Shown: positions 33,121 to 42,228 of the stretch, piece after piece | Layout: every line of letters starts with the position of its first letter | Position numbering within the stretch: position 1 is the stretch's first letter | Assembly (NCBI GenBank): GCA_947440575.1 | Contig: CANETF010000011.1 | Coordinates: 1 to 52,073 of the forward strand | Length of the DNA: 52,073 nt | Direction: 5' to 3' | Origin: Verrucomicrobiaceae bacterium | Lineage (GTDB): Bacteria > Verrucomicrobiota > Verrucomicrobiia > Verrucomicrobiales > Verrucomicrobiaceae | The notes under the pieces: model-generated | Told to the model about the DNA's origin: nothing | Database searches by the model: none | Seen by the model: the letters and a program-made list of their open reading frames with translations, nothing else | Position numbers and translations under genes: made by a program

Positions 33121-34611
33121 ATGGCTAAGGCCAAAAACAGACACCGTTTCCCTTCGAACGATGGCCCGCCATCAACGACCCCACCCACTCCCGACGCATC
33201 CCCGGGCGTCGATGAACCGGAGGATCGCATGATTTCAAAGCCAGCAGATGACCAATTTGGTCCAAACTCGCAGCTGGAATCATGGCTTAAAAAGGCGGAA
33301 GACGGTAGCCTCACCCTAGGCGATTCATCGCACTTGGCCAACTTGCTCATCGAGTCCAAGTCCTGGCCGACTGACAAAATAGGGGTCCAGCACCTTCTTG
33401 CAGAGATGCGTGCAGGCGCCAGTGCCATCACTCGAATGGTGCTTCTCGTCTGGGCAAAAGACGCTCAGGTCCACAGCCTGGCCAAACTCGCCGACGAAAT
33501 CATCCGGTATGAACAAACGGTCCTGGTTTCGGCTGAATCACTTTTTGCAGTCAGTGAACTCTCTCAGTATCTCGGTATCGTTCGGCCCTTTCGCTCCAAT
33601 AAACTGAATCAACTCGCCCAATCTCACTTACTAACCCACCCAGATTGGGTTTTACCCGACGGACTCAAGGATTCCCTCGATGAGGCCGAAAAATGGACTC
33701 ATGTCGGACTTCTGTTAGAATCTAGCAGTTCGACAGAACGCGTTTTCTGGAACAATCGACTTCGAAATCCCGAAATGACTTGGAACTGGGAAGATCCAGA
33801 CGCTAGAACCGCATTGCGCTCAGCCTCCAACTTTCTTCCCAACGCCCCAAAAGCCGTTCAACAACTCTACCGTGAGGCAGTTCCTGAATCTTGGTGGGAC
33901 CTCATGGAAAAAACCTGCTTAATGCAAGCCGGATCAAACGGCAACGAGCCAGCCAGCCTACATCTCTCGGAAAAGCTCGAGAAGAAATCCTCCTCTTTCA
34001 AACTGATCACAATCGCCGCAATGGTCGCCTTGGTTGGTGCTTTGGGTGCCGCCTTAACCTCCGCAAATTTTGGTTTCCAATCCAAAACACCACCGCCTCA
34101 GCTCTCGCAAACCACCTCATCAAACGCAGTCGCCGCACCCGTCACCTCTTCATTAAATCCGGTCAAACCTTCCCCTTCCACCCCGCCTCCATCGCCACCG
34201 CAATCTTCCCAATTGGCGCCATGGAGGCTCCGGGAGATAGCCGGCATTCAGCAGGCGTTCCCTGCTCTCCAACGACTCCAACGCACCCTCCATACAGGAA
34301 CAATCAAAGAGGCAGAGCCTATTCTAAAAGGCAGTAGCTCCATCGCTAGTCTTCGCACACCCTCCTACAAAGCACTGCTTCGCTGGGCAATGGTTGATCC
34401 ACCTGAGGACCCCGCTGTTAGGCGCGCAATCATTCGCGTCTTTACCCTGACCCCACCCTTGTCAGATACCCTGCCCATTCTTGAAAAAGCCGCCTCCGAC
34501 GGCGAACCCTATAGCAAAGAAATGAAAGAAATGGCCAGCATTGTTCTCAGCGCACGTCCCATGCCCCTTTCAACCGAACAAGTGGAACAATTGCGCAAAA
34601 TAGCCAACTGA
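33121..34611 (+). CDS. Hypothetical protein with one membrane helix
   Basis: The 496-residue protein has a Pro/Ser-rich start, a helical cytoplasmic region (about 45-280), one membrane helix at about 293-315 (LITIAAMVALVGALGAALTSA), a P/S/T-rich linker (about 320-365), and a helical C-terminal domain. The layout resembles anti-sigma-factor-like or tethered-adaptor proteins, but no zinc-finger or sigma-binding motif is visible, so I assign no function. It is divergent from the zinc-ribbon operon and is followed on the same strand by the N-formylglutamate-amidohydrolase-like gene. Confidence 0.6.
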   Translation: MAKAKNRHRFPSNDGPPSTTPPTPDASPGVDEPEDRMISKPADDQFGPNSQLESWLKKAEDGSLTLGDSSHLANLLIESKSWPTDKIGVQHLLAEMRAGASAITRMVLLVWAKDAQVHSLAKLADEIIRYEQTVLVSAESLFAVSELSQYLGIVRPFRSNKLNQLAQSHLLTHPDWVLPDGLKDSLDEAEKWTHVGLLLESSSSTERVFWNNRLRNPEMTWNWEDPDARTALRSASNFLPNAPKAVQQLYREAVPESWWDLMEKTCLMQAGSNGNEPASLHLSEKLEKKSSSFKLITIAAMVALVGALGAALTSANFGFQSKTPPPQLSQTTSSNAVAAPVTSSLNPVKPSPSTPPPSPPQSSQLAPWRLREIAGIQQAFPALQRLQRTLHTGTIKEAEPILKGSSSIASLRTPSYKALLRWAMVDPPEDPAVRRAIIRVFTLTPPLSDTLPILEKAASDGEPYSKEMKEMASIVLSARPMPLSTEQVEQLRKIAN

Positions 34612-34681
34612 ACCCAGTCAATCCAGGCCGACCCTCAGTCTCCTCTCGCCACAGCACCTTCATCAAATCCGATTGACTGCA

Positions 34682-35572
34682 ATGCACCTAAGGTCCCTAG
34701 CCTTCCTCATCTTAGCCAACGCCAGTCTATTTGCCGCAATTCGAACCGGCCAGGCTCAAACCAACCCTGCTCCATTTCTAGAAATCAAAGATGGATCCCT
34801 GCCACTCATATTCACCGTCCCTCATGGCGGCTCTTTAAAGCCTGCCGGACTGATGAATCGGCGCTACGGAAGCTTGGCCACCGATGCCGAAACGAAAACG
34901 CTCGCCGCAGAAATCGATCTCGCTATAAAAATGCGTTTGGGTGCCTCAGCTCACTTCATCATTAGCAATCTCCATCGGTCAAAATTGGACCCCAATCGCG
35001 ACATTTCCGAAGCTGCTCAAGACGACCCCGGAGCTCAAAGCGCCTGGCGCGACTTCCATGCTGCTTGCTCAGCCACAACCCTAAAAGTCACCAAAACCCA
35101 CGGATCGGGCCTGTTGATTGATTTGCACGGACATCGACACGAAGAACCCAATGTGGAGGTCGGCATGCTTCTCAATGCCACAGACCTTCAAAACTCCGAT
35201 GCTGAAATCTCATCAAATCCCACCCTCCTAGCCAAATCTTCCATCAAAGAACTAGTTCATCGCACTGGCAAACCTCTCGCTGAACTGATCCGCGGCCCAT
35301 CAAGTCTGGGCTCACTCCTAGAGATTTGCGGTCAGCGCAGCCTGCCAAGTGCCGTCCGCCCCGAACCAACCGCTGGAGCCTCGTACTACAGTGGGGCTTA
35401 CATCATCGCCACTCACGGTTCGAAAAATGGCGGTAAAGTCAGTGCCATTCAACTCGAATGCCCCTGGGAAGGGGTTCGCGACACCGCATCGAACCGGAAA
35501 CAGTTTGCGAAACGACTGGCGGACGCCCTCGCGGAATTCCTCCATGTTCACCTCAACTGGAAGAGCGAATGA
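34682..35572 (+). CDS. Exported N-formylglutamate amidohydrolase-like protein
   Basis: The 296-residue protein has a signal peptide (about 1-26, RSLAFLILANASLFAAIR) and the family motifs TVPHGG (45-50), HRSKLDPNRD (98-107), LIDLHGHRH (145-153), and C-terminal IQLECPWEGVRD. The family is zinc-dependent and normally acts in the cytosol on N-formylglutamate in histidine breakdown. Export argues for a different amide or glycan-linked substrate here. I chose the ATG at 34682; an upstream in-frame TTG at 34673 is also possible. It converges with the exopolysaccharide operon, leaving only 9 bases between the stops. Confidence 0.82.
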   Translation: MHLRSLAFLILANASLFAAIRTGQAQTNPAPFLEIKDGSLPLIFTVPHGGSLKPAGLMNRRYGSLATDAETKTLAAEIDLAIKMRLGASAHFIISNLHRSKLDPNRDISEAAQDDPGAQSAWRDFHAACSATTLKVTKTHGSGLLIDLHGHRHEEPNVEVGMLLNATDLQNSDAEISSNPTLLAKSSIKELVHRTGKPLAELIRGPSSLGSLLEICGQRSLPSAVRPEPTAGASYYSGAYIIATHGSKNGGKVSAIQLECPWEGVRDTASNRKQFAKRLADALAEFLHVHLNWKSE

Positions 35573-35581
35573 TTTACCCAT

Positions 35582-37960
35582 TCACTCAGCCCGATTGATC
35601 ACCAAGCCACGCATTGCGGTTGAAGACATCATCGGCTGAAGAAGCGTCATGGCCGCCCGCAGTTTCGCTGGAGTCGCCCGCGCTCGATCATGAATCATGA
35701 TCACATCCGTCGCAAGCGGAGCAAGAGGTGCCACATCGGCAAAATTCTTCAGCACCGGCGGACCGTCCAAGATAATCCAATCAACTCCCAACCTCGCACG
35801 ATCTATCCAGGCACGATACCCATCCAAAAGTTCGTTTGTCTCATAGGCCGGAATATCATGCGCAGGCAACACAAACAAACCGGAGTTCCCATAGCGAATA
35901 TCATCCAATCGGCTTGCAAACGAACTGTGGCGCTCCGACTGCGGGAAAAAGTGATGTATCCCCGGTGCGCCAGCATGACAATCAATCACCAGCACCTTTC
36001 GCCCATGATGAACGAAAGTGGCTGCTAATGCCGCCGCCGCCAGACTCTTACCTTCCCCTGACTCGGAACTGGAAACAAGAACCACCCCCCCGGGGCCTGT
36101 GCGATAGAGCGCCTGCTTCTCAAGCACCCCAGTCAATTGCCGCAAAGAGGTCGCCGCTCCGCGCGGTTCCGATCGCAAACACTCTGCAAGAATTTGAGCA
36201 GGACCTTCAACCGCCAAGGTCGGAAACTCCGCCAGCACCGTCGTCCGATTGCCTGATCCCAGTGCCATAGGGGGAGGTGGGGCAGGCAGTTCCGCATTAG
36301 CGGTCGATGATGCTGGTTGAACAGGCTGCACTTCGTTCGCCACACCAGCCTCTTCAGCCTTTACCTCCGGAGCCCTCAATAGCTTGATGATGTGGTCATC
36401 TGCCAGCCCCCAACCCAATGGCACACCCACAAACACCAGTCCAAAGACCATCATCGACGCCAACGCGGCTAAGGTCTTGTTAGGCTTGAGTGCCTTATCC
36501 GGTGGTGTCGCCACATCCGCGATTCGCAGAATACCATTGTCAGTGAACTGACCCGTCAGATCAGCCTGATTCATTCGCATCGAGATATTCTGGTACATCT
36601 GCCGATCCAACTCCACCTGATCAATGAGCATCTTTTCTTGAATTTCTTTATCGCCCATCGCAATCACGTCACCACGGGTTCCGCTGACCTGCCGTTTGAA
36701 ATCCTCTAACTGCGCACTCAATGTGCTCACCTCCTGGCGCGCCATAGTCACCACAGATGCAATCAAAGTGCTCAGTTCTCCTTTCCGTCCCCTCAGTTCG
36801 TTACTCAATCCCACCACCCGTGGGTGTTTGGGTCCACAAAACTCCAACAATGGCGTCAATTGCGCCTCTAAAGCACTGATCTCGATCCGCTTCTGCGAAA
36901 CTTGAGGATTCTGCGCCACCGGCTGCACTGTCAACAATTGAACCACACTTGAACCAGCAGCTTCAATCGCTTCCAATTCGTAACGTGCACGAGTCAACTT
37001 CACCTCAGTCTCTGCCAGCGCCGTGTTCAAGGCTGTGAGTTTCTCGCCTGTCGTGTCTTTAACACCTTCCGTCTTTCGCATCACGCTCGCCTGTTGCCGA
37101 TACGCTGCGAGCTTCGCCTCGCTCTCCTGAAGATTCTTTCGCAATTCCACCGCCTTCTGCCCCAGGAATTCCGAAGCTGCCATGGTTCCGCTTCGTTCCT
37201 GCTTACCCACATAAGCGATGTACTGATTCACATACCGATTTGCCATATCCGCACAAACCTGCGGTTCTTCTCCCCTTACTTGCACCCTCAGGATGAAAGA
37301 CTCTTTCAATGGTTCCACGCGAGTCACTGCTGCCAACTTCTTGATGAAGACCTCGCGCAAATTTGGTGCGGGCTTCGGTTTCGATAACCCTGCCCAATCC
37401 ATCACGATCGTCTGAAATGACTTTCGAGAGAGGTCTGGTTCAATGTACTCGTCCCTTGTCGCAGTCGGAGTGTTGTCGTGAAGATACTCTAAAAAACTAC
37501 GTGACTTCAGTTCCATCAAATGGTTGTTCACCAACAATGGCGCGCTCAGTTCGCCAACTGACGACGTACGCCCCAACTGCTCAAAGTTAAACACGTTTGA
37601 ATCCTGAATACGAAGCAGCAGTTGAGCTTCCGCCTGAAAGACCTTCGGCCCAGTTCCCAGAGCAACAAAGGCCAGCACTGCCAATGGCAAACCGTACAGA
37701 ATACCACGTTTCCAGTTTTGGCGCATGTAGCCCACCAAATCGGCAAGACTAATCACGCTTTCTTGATTGGCGGGAACCGTGCTAGGGACAACCAGCACAG
37801 GTTGCGGAGGCGGCAGCATTGAGGGAGTCGACTGATAGACTGCCAGCGATTGTTCTTTCCCTCCCGCTACGACCAATGACCCCGTCGCAGACGAGGCTCC
37901 GGATCGAGGACTTAAGGTTTCACGGTTCATAGTGCTATAGGGTACGGTTTCAGGAGCCAT
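35582..37960 (-). CDS. Wzc-like polysaccharide chain-length/ATPase protein
   Basis: This 792-residue inner-membrane protein contains a Wzz domain and an ATPase domain. A membrane helix lies at about 86-104. A periplasmic region with coiled coils (about 110-490) includes the GNVR-type zone PKHPRVVGLSNELRGRKGEL, and a second helix precedes LGWGLADDH. The cytoplasmic nucleotide-binding domain has Walker A SESGEGKS (632-639), VIDCHAG (658-664) and IILDGPP (729-735). The protein ends right after the ATPase domain, without the tyrosine-rich tail of classical BY-kinases, so autophosphorylation on a tail is not expected. It is the last gene of the operon and overlaps the upstream glycosyltransferase by 11 bases; a start at 37930 is also possible. 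It should control export or chain length of the polysaccharide. Confidence 0.9.
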   Translation of the reverse strand: MAPETVPYSTMNRETLSPRSGASSATGSLVVAGGKEQSLAVYQSTPSMLPPPQPVLVVPSTVPANQESVISLADLVGYMRQNWKRGILYGLPLAVLAFVALGTGPKVFQAEAQLLLRIQDSNVFNFEQLGRTSSVGELSAPLLVNNHLMELKSRSFLEYLHDNTPTATRDEYIEPDLSRKSFQTIVMDWAGLSKPKPAPNLREVFIKKLAAVTRVEPLKESFILRVQVRGEEPQVCADMANRYVNQYIAYVGKQERSGTMAASEFLGQKAVELRKNLQESEAKLAAYRQQASVMRKTEGVKDTTGEKLTALNTALAETEVKLTRARYELEAIEAAGSSVVQLLTVQPVAQNPQVSQKRIEISALEAQLTPLLEFCGPKHPRVVGLSNELRGRKGELSTLIASVVTMARQEVSTLSAQLEDFKRQVSGTRGDVIAMGDKEIQEKMLIDQVELDRQMYQNISMRMNQADLTGQFTDNGILRIADVATPPDKALKPNKTLAALASMMVFGLVFVGVPLGWGLADDHIIKLLRAPEVKAEEAGVANEVQPVQPASSTANAELPAPPPPMALGSGNRTTVLAEFPTLAVEGPAQILAECLRSEPRGAATSLRQLTGVLEKQALYRTGPGGVVLVSSSESGEGKSLAAAALAATFVHHGRKVLVIDCHAGAPGIHHFFPQSERHSSFASRLDDIRYGNSGLFVLPAHDIPAYETNELLDGYRAWIDRARLGVDWIILDGPPVLKNFADVAPLAPLATDVIMIHDRARATPAKLRAAMTLLQPMMSSTAMRGLVINRAE

Positions 37961-39212
37961 GAGGCAGAGGAGTGGTTAAAGTTTGAGCACGCAACGCCGG
38001 CTTGACTCGCTCAGGAACAGTCCCTCGCAGTTCCATCGCCCGTAAAATGATGTCATTGACGATCCTTACATCGAAGACTTCTTCCGCGAGTCCCCGACTT
38101 GCCGCACCCATGGTGATCAATGCCTTTCGATCTCTCAAACATCGCCTCATTGCCTCGGCTACAGCATCGACGTCCTGAGTACGTGTCAAAAAGCCGTTTT
38201 CACCCTCCATTAAAGCTTCATCAGCCTCGCGCTGTGCCTCGCCCTGCCCAGTCAGCCGCACGCACTCCTTCGCCCCCACCGAGTTTGTCGTGATGACAAC
38301 CCGACCCATCGATAAAGCTTCCAAAGTCGCGTGCGGCACCCCTTCCCGATACCAAGTCGGAAGCACAAAGACATGCATGTCCTTCAGAATTCCGGCGACA
38401 TCACGCACCATCCCATGATGCGTTATCAATCTCTCCTTCACCCATCCATCCACAGTGGATTCCTCCACGCGGTTAGGATTGGGGTCAAACGGTCCCACCA
38501 AATGAAACTCGGCCTCTGGAAATTCCTTCTTCACCTGCCGGGCGGCCTCAGCAAACACCGCTACGCCCTTGCTTAGAAGCAATCGACTCACCAAAACAAA
38601 TCGCAACGCCCCTACTCTCTCCACCGAAACGTCCTTAGCCAGTGGCACATGAGGGAACTCTTCAATGTTTACGCCCGATCCGGCAGTCACATGCACCGGC
38701 ACCCCGGCAGGCAACAATTTCAATTCATTGAATAGCCGCCTGTCGTCCTCGTTTTGCATGAAGATCACATCCGCCCGCTTCAACGCAAACCGATGCAGTA
38801 ACTTCGAGATCCCTTGGAGCAACTTCCCCTTCAACGTTGTCTGCTTCACGAAGGTGAAACCCAATCCCGGCAACAGAGCATATACCTTGGGAACTCCCGC
38901 AAGCCTAGCAATCGGGCATCCATAGAGCACCGACTTAATCGTGTAGGCAAACAGGGCCTCAGGCCTCTCCCGGCGAAACAACCGAAACATGTCCAACCAC
39001 GTTTCCCGATCTCGAATCAAGTTCACTCGGGAACGCACCATGCGAATCGCCTCATGCCGGCCTCCAAGTTCACTCATGAATTGACGAACGTGCGGATAGT
39101 CTTCCGCCGCCGAGGTCACGACTTCACACCCCGACTCGGCCATCTCCCGAATGAGATCACCACGATGGTAAATGAGCGTATTCGCGTCTGCGGTTAAGAC
39201 AATGACCTTCAT
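37950..39212 (-). CDS. Glycosyltransferase family 4 (PglA-like)
   Basis: The 420-residue cytosolic GT-B transferase has an N-terminal acceptor domain (MKVIVLTADANTLIYHRGDLI) with a LLPGLGFTF block as in undecaprenyl-linked GalNAc/sugar transferases. The C-terminal donor-binding EGVPHATLEALSMGRVVITT (from residue 290) and LVSRLLLSKGVAVFAEA are typical of GT4. The start overlaps the stop of the CelD-like gene by 4 bases. It probably adds a sugar to the lipid-linked repeat unit. Donor and acceptor are not readable. Confidence 0.88.
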   Translation of the reverse strand: MKVIVLTADANTLIYHRGDLIREMAESGCEVVTSAAEDYPHVRQFMSELGGRHEAIRMVRSRVNLIRDRETWLDMFRLFRRERPEALFAYTIKSVLYGCPIARLAGVPKVYALLPGLGFTFVKQTTLKGKLLQGISKLLHRFALKRADVIFMQNEDDRRLFNELKLLPAGVPVHVTAGSGVNIEEFPHVPLAKDVSVERVGALRFVLVSRLLLSKGVAVFAEAARQVKKEFPEAEFHLVGPFDPNPNRVEESTVDGWVKERLITHHGMVRDVAGILKDMHVFVLPTWYREGVPHATLEALSMGRVVITTNSVGAKECVRLTGQGEAQREADEALMEGENGFLTRTQDVDAVAEAMRRCLRDRKALITMGAASRGLAEEVFDVRIVNDIILRAMELRGTVPERVKPALRAQTLTTPLPHGS

Positions 39213-40474
39213 GATTCTGTTGTTCCCCCGGGAAAGACTTTCTCAATGACGCGCTTCACCGTCCGGATGGATTGAAAAACGCGTGCTCGTACGCTCTGTG
39301 GATTGATGGCCACCAAATCTACTACTTCCCGACTCACACCAGTCCACTTGCTCTTATACTCCAGGTCGCCCGGCAGCATGTCTATCTCCTTGATTCCGTG
39401 GGCCATCGCTCGGCGGATGTTTTCTGCATTCAAGAGCTTGGCCGGAGATAGCTCGATATGCTCTAACTTCCACCCCCCTTGGTAATCCCACATCTTGCCC
39501 CCATCCGCAAAAGCATAATTGGCCGCCACTGGCTCCCCTAGGAAGTCCATCACCAACAACACAACTCGTCGCTCATTAATCCAGCGTTTCGCCAATTCAT
39601 GATGGAAGGATCTCGCTCGAGGCCTCAAAAACAGACTCTGTTCTTCAGTCCATCGACCTCCATGTAGTGCGAGCAATTCTTCGACAAAATGACCCACATC
39701 CTCCTCGCCTACAGGCTCCCGAAAACTCATCTGAAATTCCGCCGTCGCAGCCGCTGAAATTCGACGAAACTTCTTCCTGAAGTTCCCGCTTCGCTCCATC
39801 AGATACGAATCCCAAGCTTTGTCGCCCAAATGAATGATCGGACTCGCTTGTCGATTCGTGAGTTCATCACCCGTCCCATATTTTTGCAACGCCTGGTGCA
39901 ACGTTTGAAAATAGGGTGACGACTCGTCCGCAAAACCAAAATACGCCGAATCCCATTCCCCTCGAATGGATTCAAAAACCAGGCCTATCAAACGACCCAA
40001 TAAGGCCTCGTGACCCGGCAATGCCATGCAATCTAATCCCTCTGCAACCACCTCGCCCAATCCGCCGAAATAAGCCAGTTCCCGCAAGTGCTTTCGAGTC
40101 GATGTTTGCCCAGGCCCAACAATGAACGGCACCAGGGCCACCAACCGTCCATCTTCACCCCAGGCCACTCCAAAAACGGCTCTGTACTCCGACTCAAAAT
40201 GTTTCCACCAGATCTCTGCCCAATCCCAACTCATGAAGGGTGTCCGAACGGCACTTTCGTTCAGCAAGTCATCCCAATAAGAAGCCAACCGTTCCATTCC
40301 TTCACGATCACGCAGCACCTCCAATCGTAATTCTGCATTCGACGCAGCCCTAACGGCCGGCTTTACCTCCTGTTGGTCTGTTAAGATTCTCGACAGCAAG
40401 CTCCCGGCCCGTGCAACGGTCGCAACTAGCCCCGCACTGCCTGATTCTATCGTGTTGGTTGAAGCTGTGTTCAT
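39209..40474 (-). CDS. CelD/BcsL-like GNAT acyltransferase
   Basis: The 421-residue protein belongs to the acetyltransferase_6 (CelD-like) family. Family blocks are WDDLLNESAVRTPFMSWDWAEIWWKHF near 65, SGNFRKKFRRISAAA in the centre, and C-terminal VAANYAFADGGKMWDYQGGW. Such proteins are found in many exopolysaccharide operons and are thought to acylate or aminoacylate sugars. It overlaps both neighbours by 4 bases (ATGA), indicating coupled translation and a role in the same product. Confidence 0.82.
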   Translation of the reverse strand: MNTASTNTIESGSAGLVATVARAGSLLSRILTDQQEVKPAVRAASNAELRLEVLRDREGMERLASYWDDLLNESAVRTPFMSWDWAEIWWKHFESEYRAVFGVAWGEDGRLVALVPFIVGPGQTSTRKHLRELAYFGGLGEVVAEGLDCMALPGHEALLGRLIGLVFESIRGEWDSAYFGFADESSPYFQTLHQALQKYGTGDELTNRQASPIIHLGDKAWDSYLMERSGNFRKKFRRISAAATAEFQMSFREPVGEEDVGHFVEELLALHGGRWTEEQSLFLRPRARSFHHELAKRWINERRVVLLVMDFLGEPVAANYAFADGGKMWDYQGGWKLEHIELSPAKLLNAENIRRAMAHGIKEIDMLPGDLEYKSKWTGVSREVVDLVAINPQSVRARVFQSIRTVKRVIEKVFPGGTTES

Positions 40475-42228
40475 GGCGACTCGGCAGATTGCAGTAATTC
40501 AGAACCTCTTGGCAACTTGCCGTCCAAGAGTAAGCCAAGTTGATGCCTCGCTGCTAGCAGCGCAGGTACATCGTCTTTCCAGTCACCAAATCCCCGTGCG
40601 AAGGTCTGAGTCAACGCAAACGCCTGCGCCTCATCTCCCGCCTCCACCGCCATCGTCAAATAATCAAAGTCGTCTGTCGCGTCCCTCAGCCACTTCAAGC
40701 GCATCGAAGCAATGGGCCCGTCCACCCCATGCTTCCGTCGTGTCGCCGGGTAGATGTAAAATCCATCCCCATTGTAAGTCTCGTCCCCGCTGCGAAAGGT
40801 TCCAGCATCCGTCCACGGATCAACATCCTCGGGGTAATACAGCAGGTCCCAGTAAGCGAGCCCTGTGATGCCGTGGGGCTTCATGATCCAAGGCAGTATC
40901 CGATGATTAATCGGAGGATAGTCAATCATCCAAACCGGCGGATGCCCTTCGCTCACGACCTTCGGAAAGCCATGCCTCTCTTTCCACTTTTCGCTCAGTT
41001 GCACAAGCGCCGCATACGTCCAAATCTCTTCACCAGCCGACAAACGTTTCGCAATGTTCCGCTTACCTTGCGGATGCTCCAAATCCTCATAAACAGAACT
41101 GAAATGTGGCACCCAAATATCTGTTGCTTCATCTAGTGACCCCCATTCCGCCTTGTCCGGCGTAGGTTGTTCGGTAATCATCAGAGGCAAACGCACCCCA
41201 TGCCTCTTCTCTGCTTCGTTGATGAAACTGCCCCACTGCCTGACACGCTCGTAGGCCTCAGCGTCATTTGGCTCATCCAAGTCGCCCAAAGCAACATACC
41301 CACGATCTCCACAGCGGATTCGATTCAGTATCTTCATCCACTCTGCCAGATAACTCTGCGCTTCTTTCCGATCTCTCCCAAGCGGATCTTCAAATGGCCA
41401 ATTCGGGAAAATCGGAATTCCCACCGATGCAGCATGCCGATGCAACAAATGCTTCCGCAAGGCACTCTCAACTCGTCTTACATCCAAACGACCTGAGTTC
41501 GCATCCGGATAGCTTGCTCTAACCTGATCGATGCTCAACCGATGCTCCGCCAGCAACGACTCATAGTCATCAATGATGGCCTCCAATTTGGTACTTGGCT
41601 CACTCGCATCCCGATTAAAGCCGTGCACTTCAGCGATCCGTCTCCATGTCAGCCAGAATGACGACTTCATCTTGGGAACCACCGGCAAATCGAAGTCCCA
41701 GACGACCAGCTTAAATGGCATCTCATTTCGGCCACCTTGCGCCAACTGAATGTTCAACCGCCCCTGGTACTCCCCAGCTGGCGTCGCATAGGGCACAAAA
41801 ACGTCCACCCAATAAGGCTGATTCAACATCTCAAGATTTGGCATCTCCTGCTCCGCAAAAGTCTGTGGCACCAAAGCATCCGGATAGTCGCCCGCTGGTA
41901 GCGAAGACTGAGGCGACGACACTTTCACTCGAGTATACTGCTCGCGCAATACAACCGGCGCTGGAACCGTTGCCCCATCCGGCCCTTGCAGAGTTGCCCC
42001 ACTGACTCTTGCACCCCGCAGAATCGCTGGCGATCCCGTCAACACCAATTGAAAGGACTCCCACTCTCCCCTTGCTGCACTCAAAACGGGCTCCACCTGT
42101 GGTCTGACAGGTTGGTCACGAAACACCCTCGTCATGCTATCCACCGCCCAAGCACCCACGTCATTGGCTCCCCACGCCAAAGCGCATGAAGCAATCCAAA
42201 GACAGACGGCAACGGAGTTTACCCTCAT
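40471..42228 (-). CDS. Secreted DUF4091 glycoside-hydrolase-like protein
   Basis: The 585-residue protein has a signal peptide (1-20, VAVCLWIASCALAWGA), an N-terminal beta-sandwich-like region, and a TIM-barrel-like part with YVALGDLDEPNDAEAYERVRQW, EEIWTYAAL, and the C-terminal DUF4091 region (ITGLAYWDLLYYPED, SMRLKWLRDATDDFDYL). DUF4091 proteins resemble glycoside hydrolases, but the activity is mostly unknown. Its position inside the exopolysaccharide operon with 4-base overlaps on both sides suggests trimming, degradation or anchoring of the polymer in the periplasm or outside. Confidence 0.82.
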   Translation of the reverse strand: MRVNSVAVCLWIASCALAWGANDVGAWAVDSMTRVFRDQPVRPQVEPVLSAARGEWESFQLVLTGSPAILRGARVSGATLQGPDGATVPAPVVLREQYTRVKVSSPQSSLPAGDYPDALVPQTFAEQEMPNLEMLNQPYWVDVFVPYATPAGEYQGRLNIQLAQGGRNEMPFKLVVWDFDLPVVPKMKSSFWLTWRRIAEVHGFNRDASEPSTKLEAIIDDYESLLAEHRLSIDQVRASYPDANSGRLDVRRVESALRKHLLHRHAASVGIPIFPNWPFEDPLGRDRKEAQSYLAEWMKILNRIRCGDRGYVALGDLDEPNDAEAYERVRQWGSFINEAEKRHGVRLPLMITEQPTPDKAEWGSLDEATDIWVPHFSSVYEDLEHPQGKRNIAKRLSAGEEIWTYAALVQLSEKWKERHGFPKVVSEGHPPVWMIDYPPINHRILPWIMKPHGITGLAYWDLLYYPEDVDPWTDAGTFRSGDETYNGDGFYIYPATRRKHGVDGPIASMRLKWLRDATDDFDYLTMAVEAGDEAQAFALTQTFARGFGDWKDDVPALLAARHQLGLLLDGKLPRGSELLQSAESP

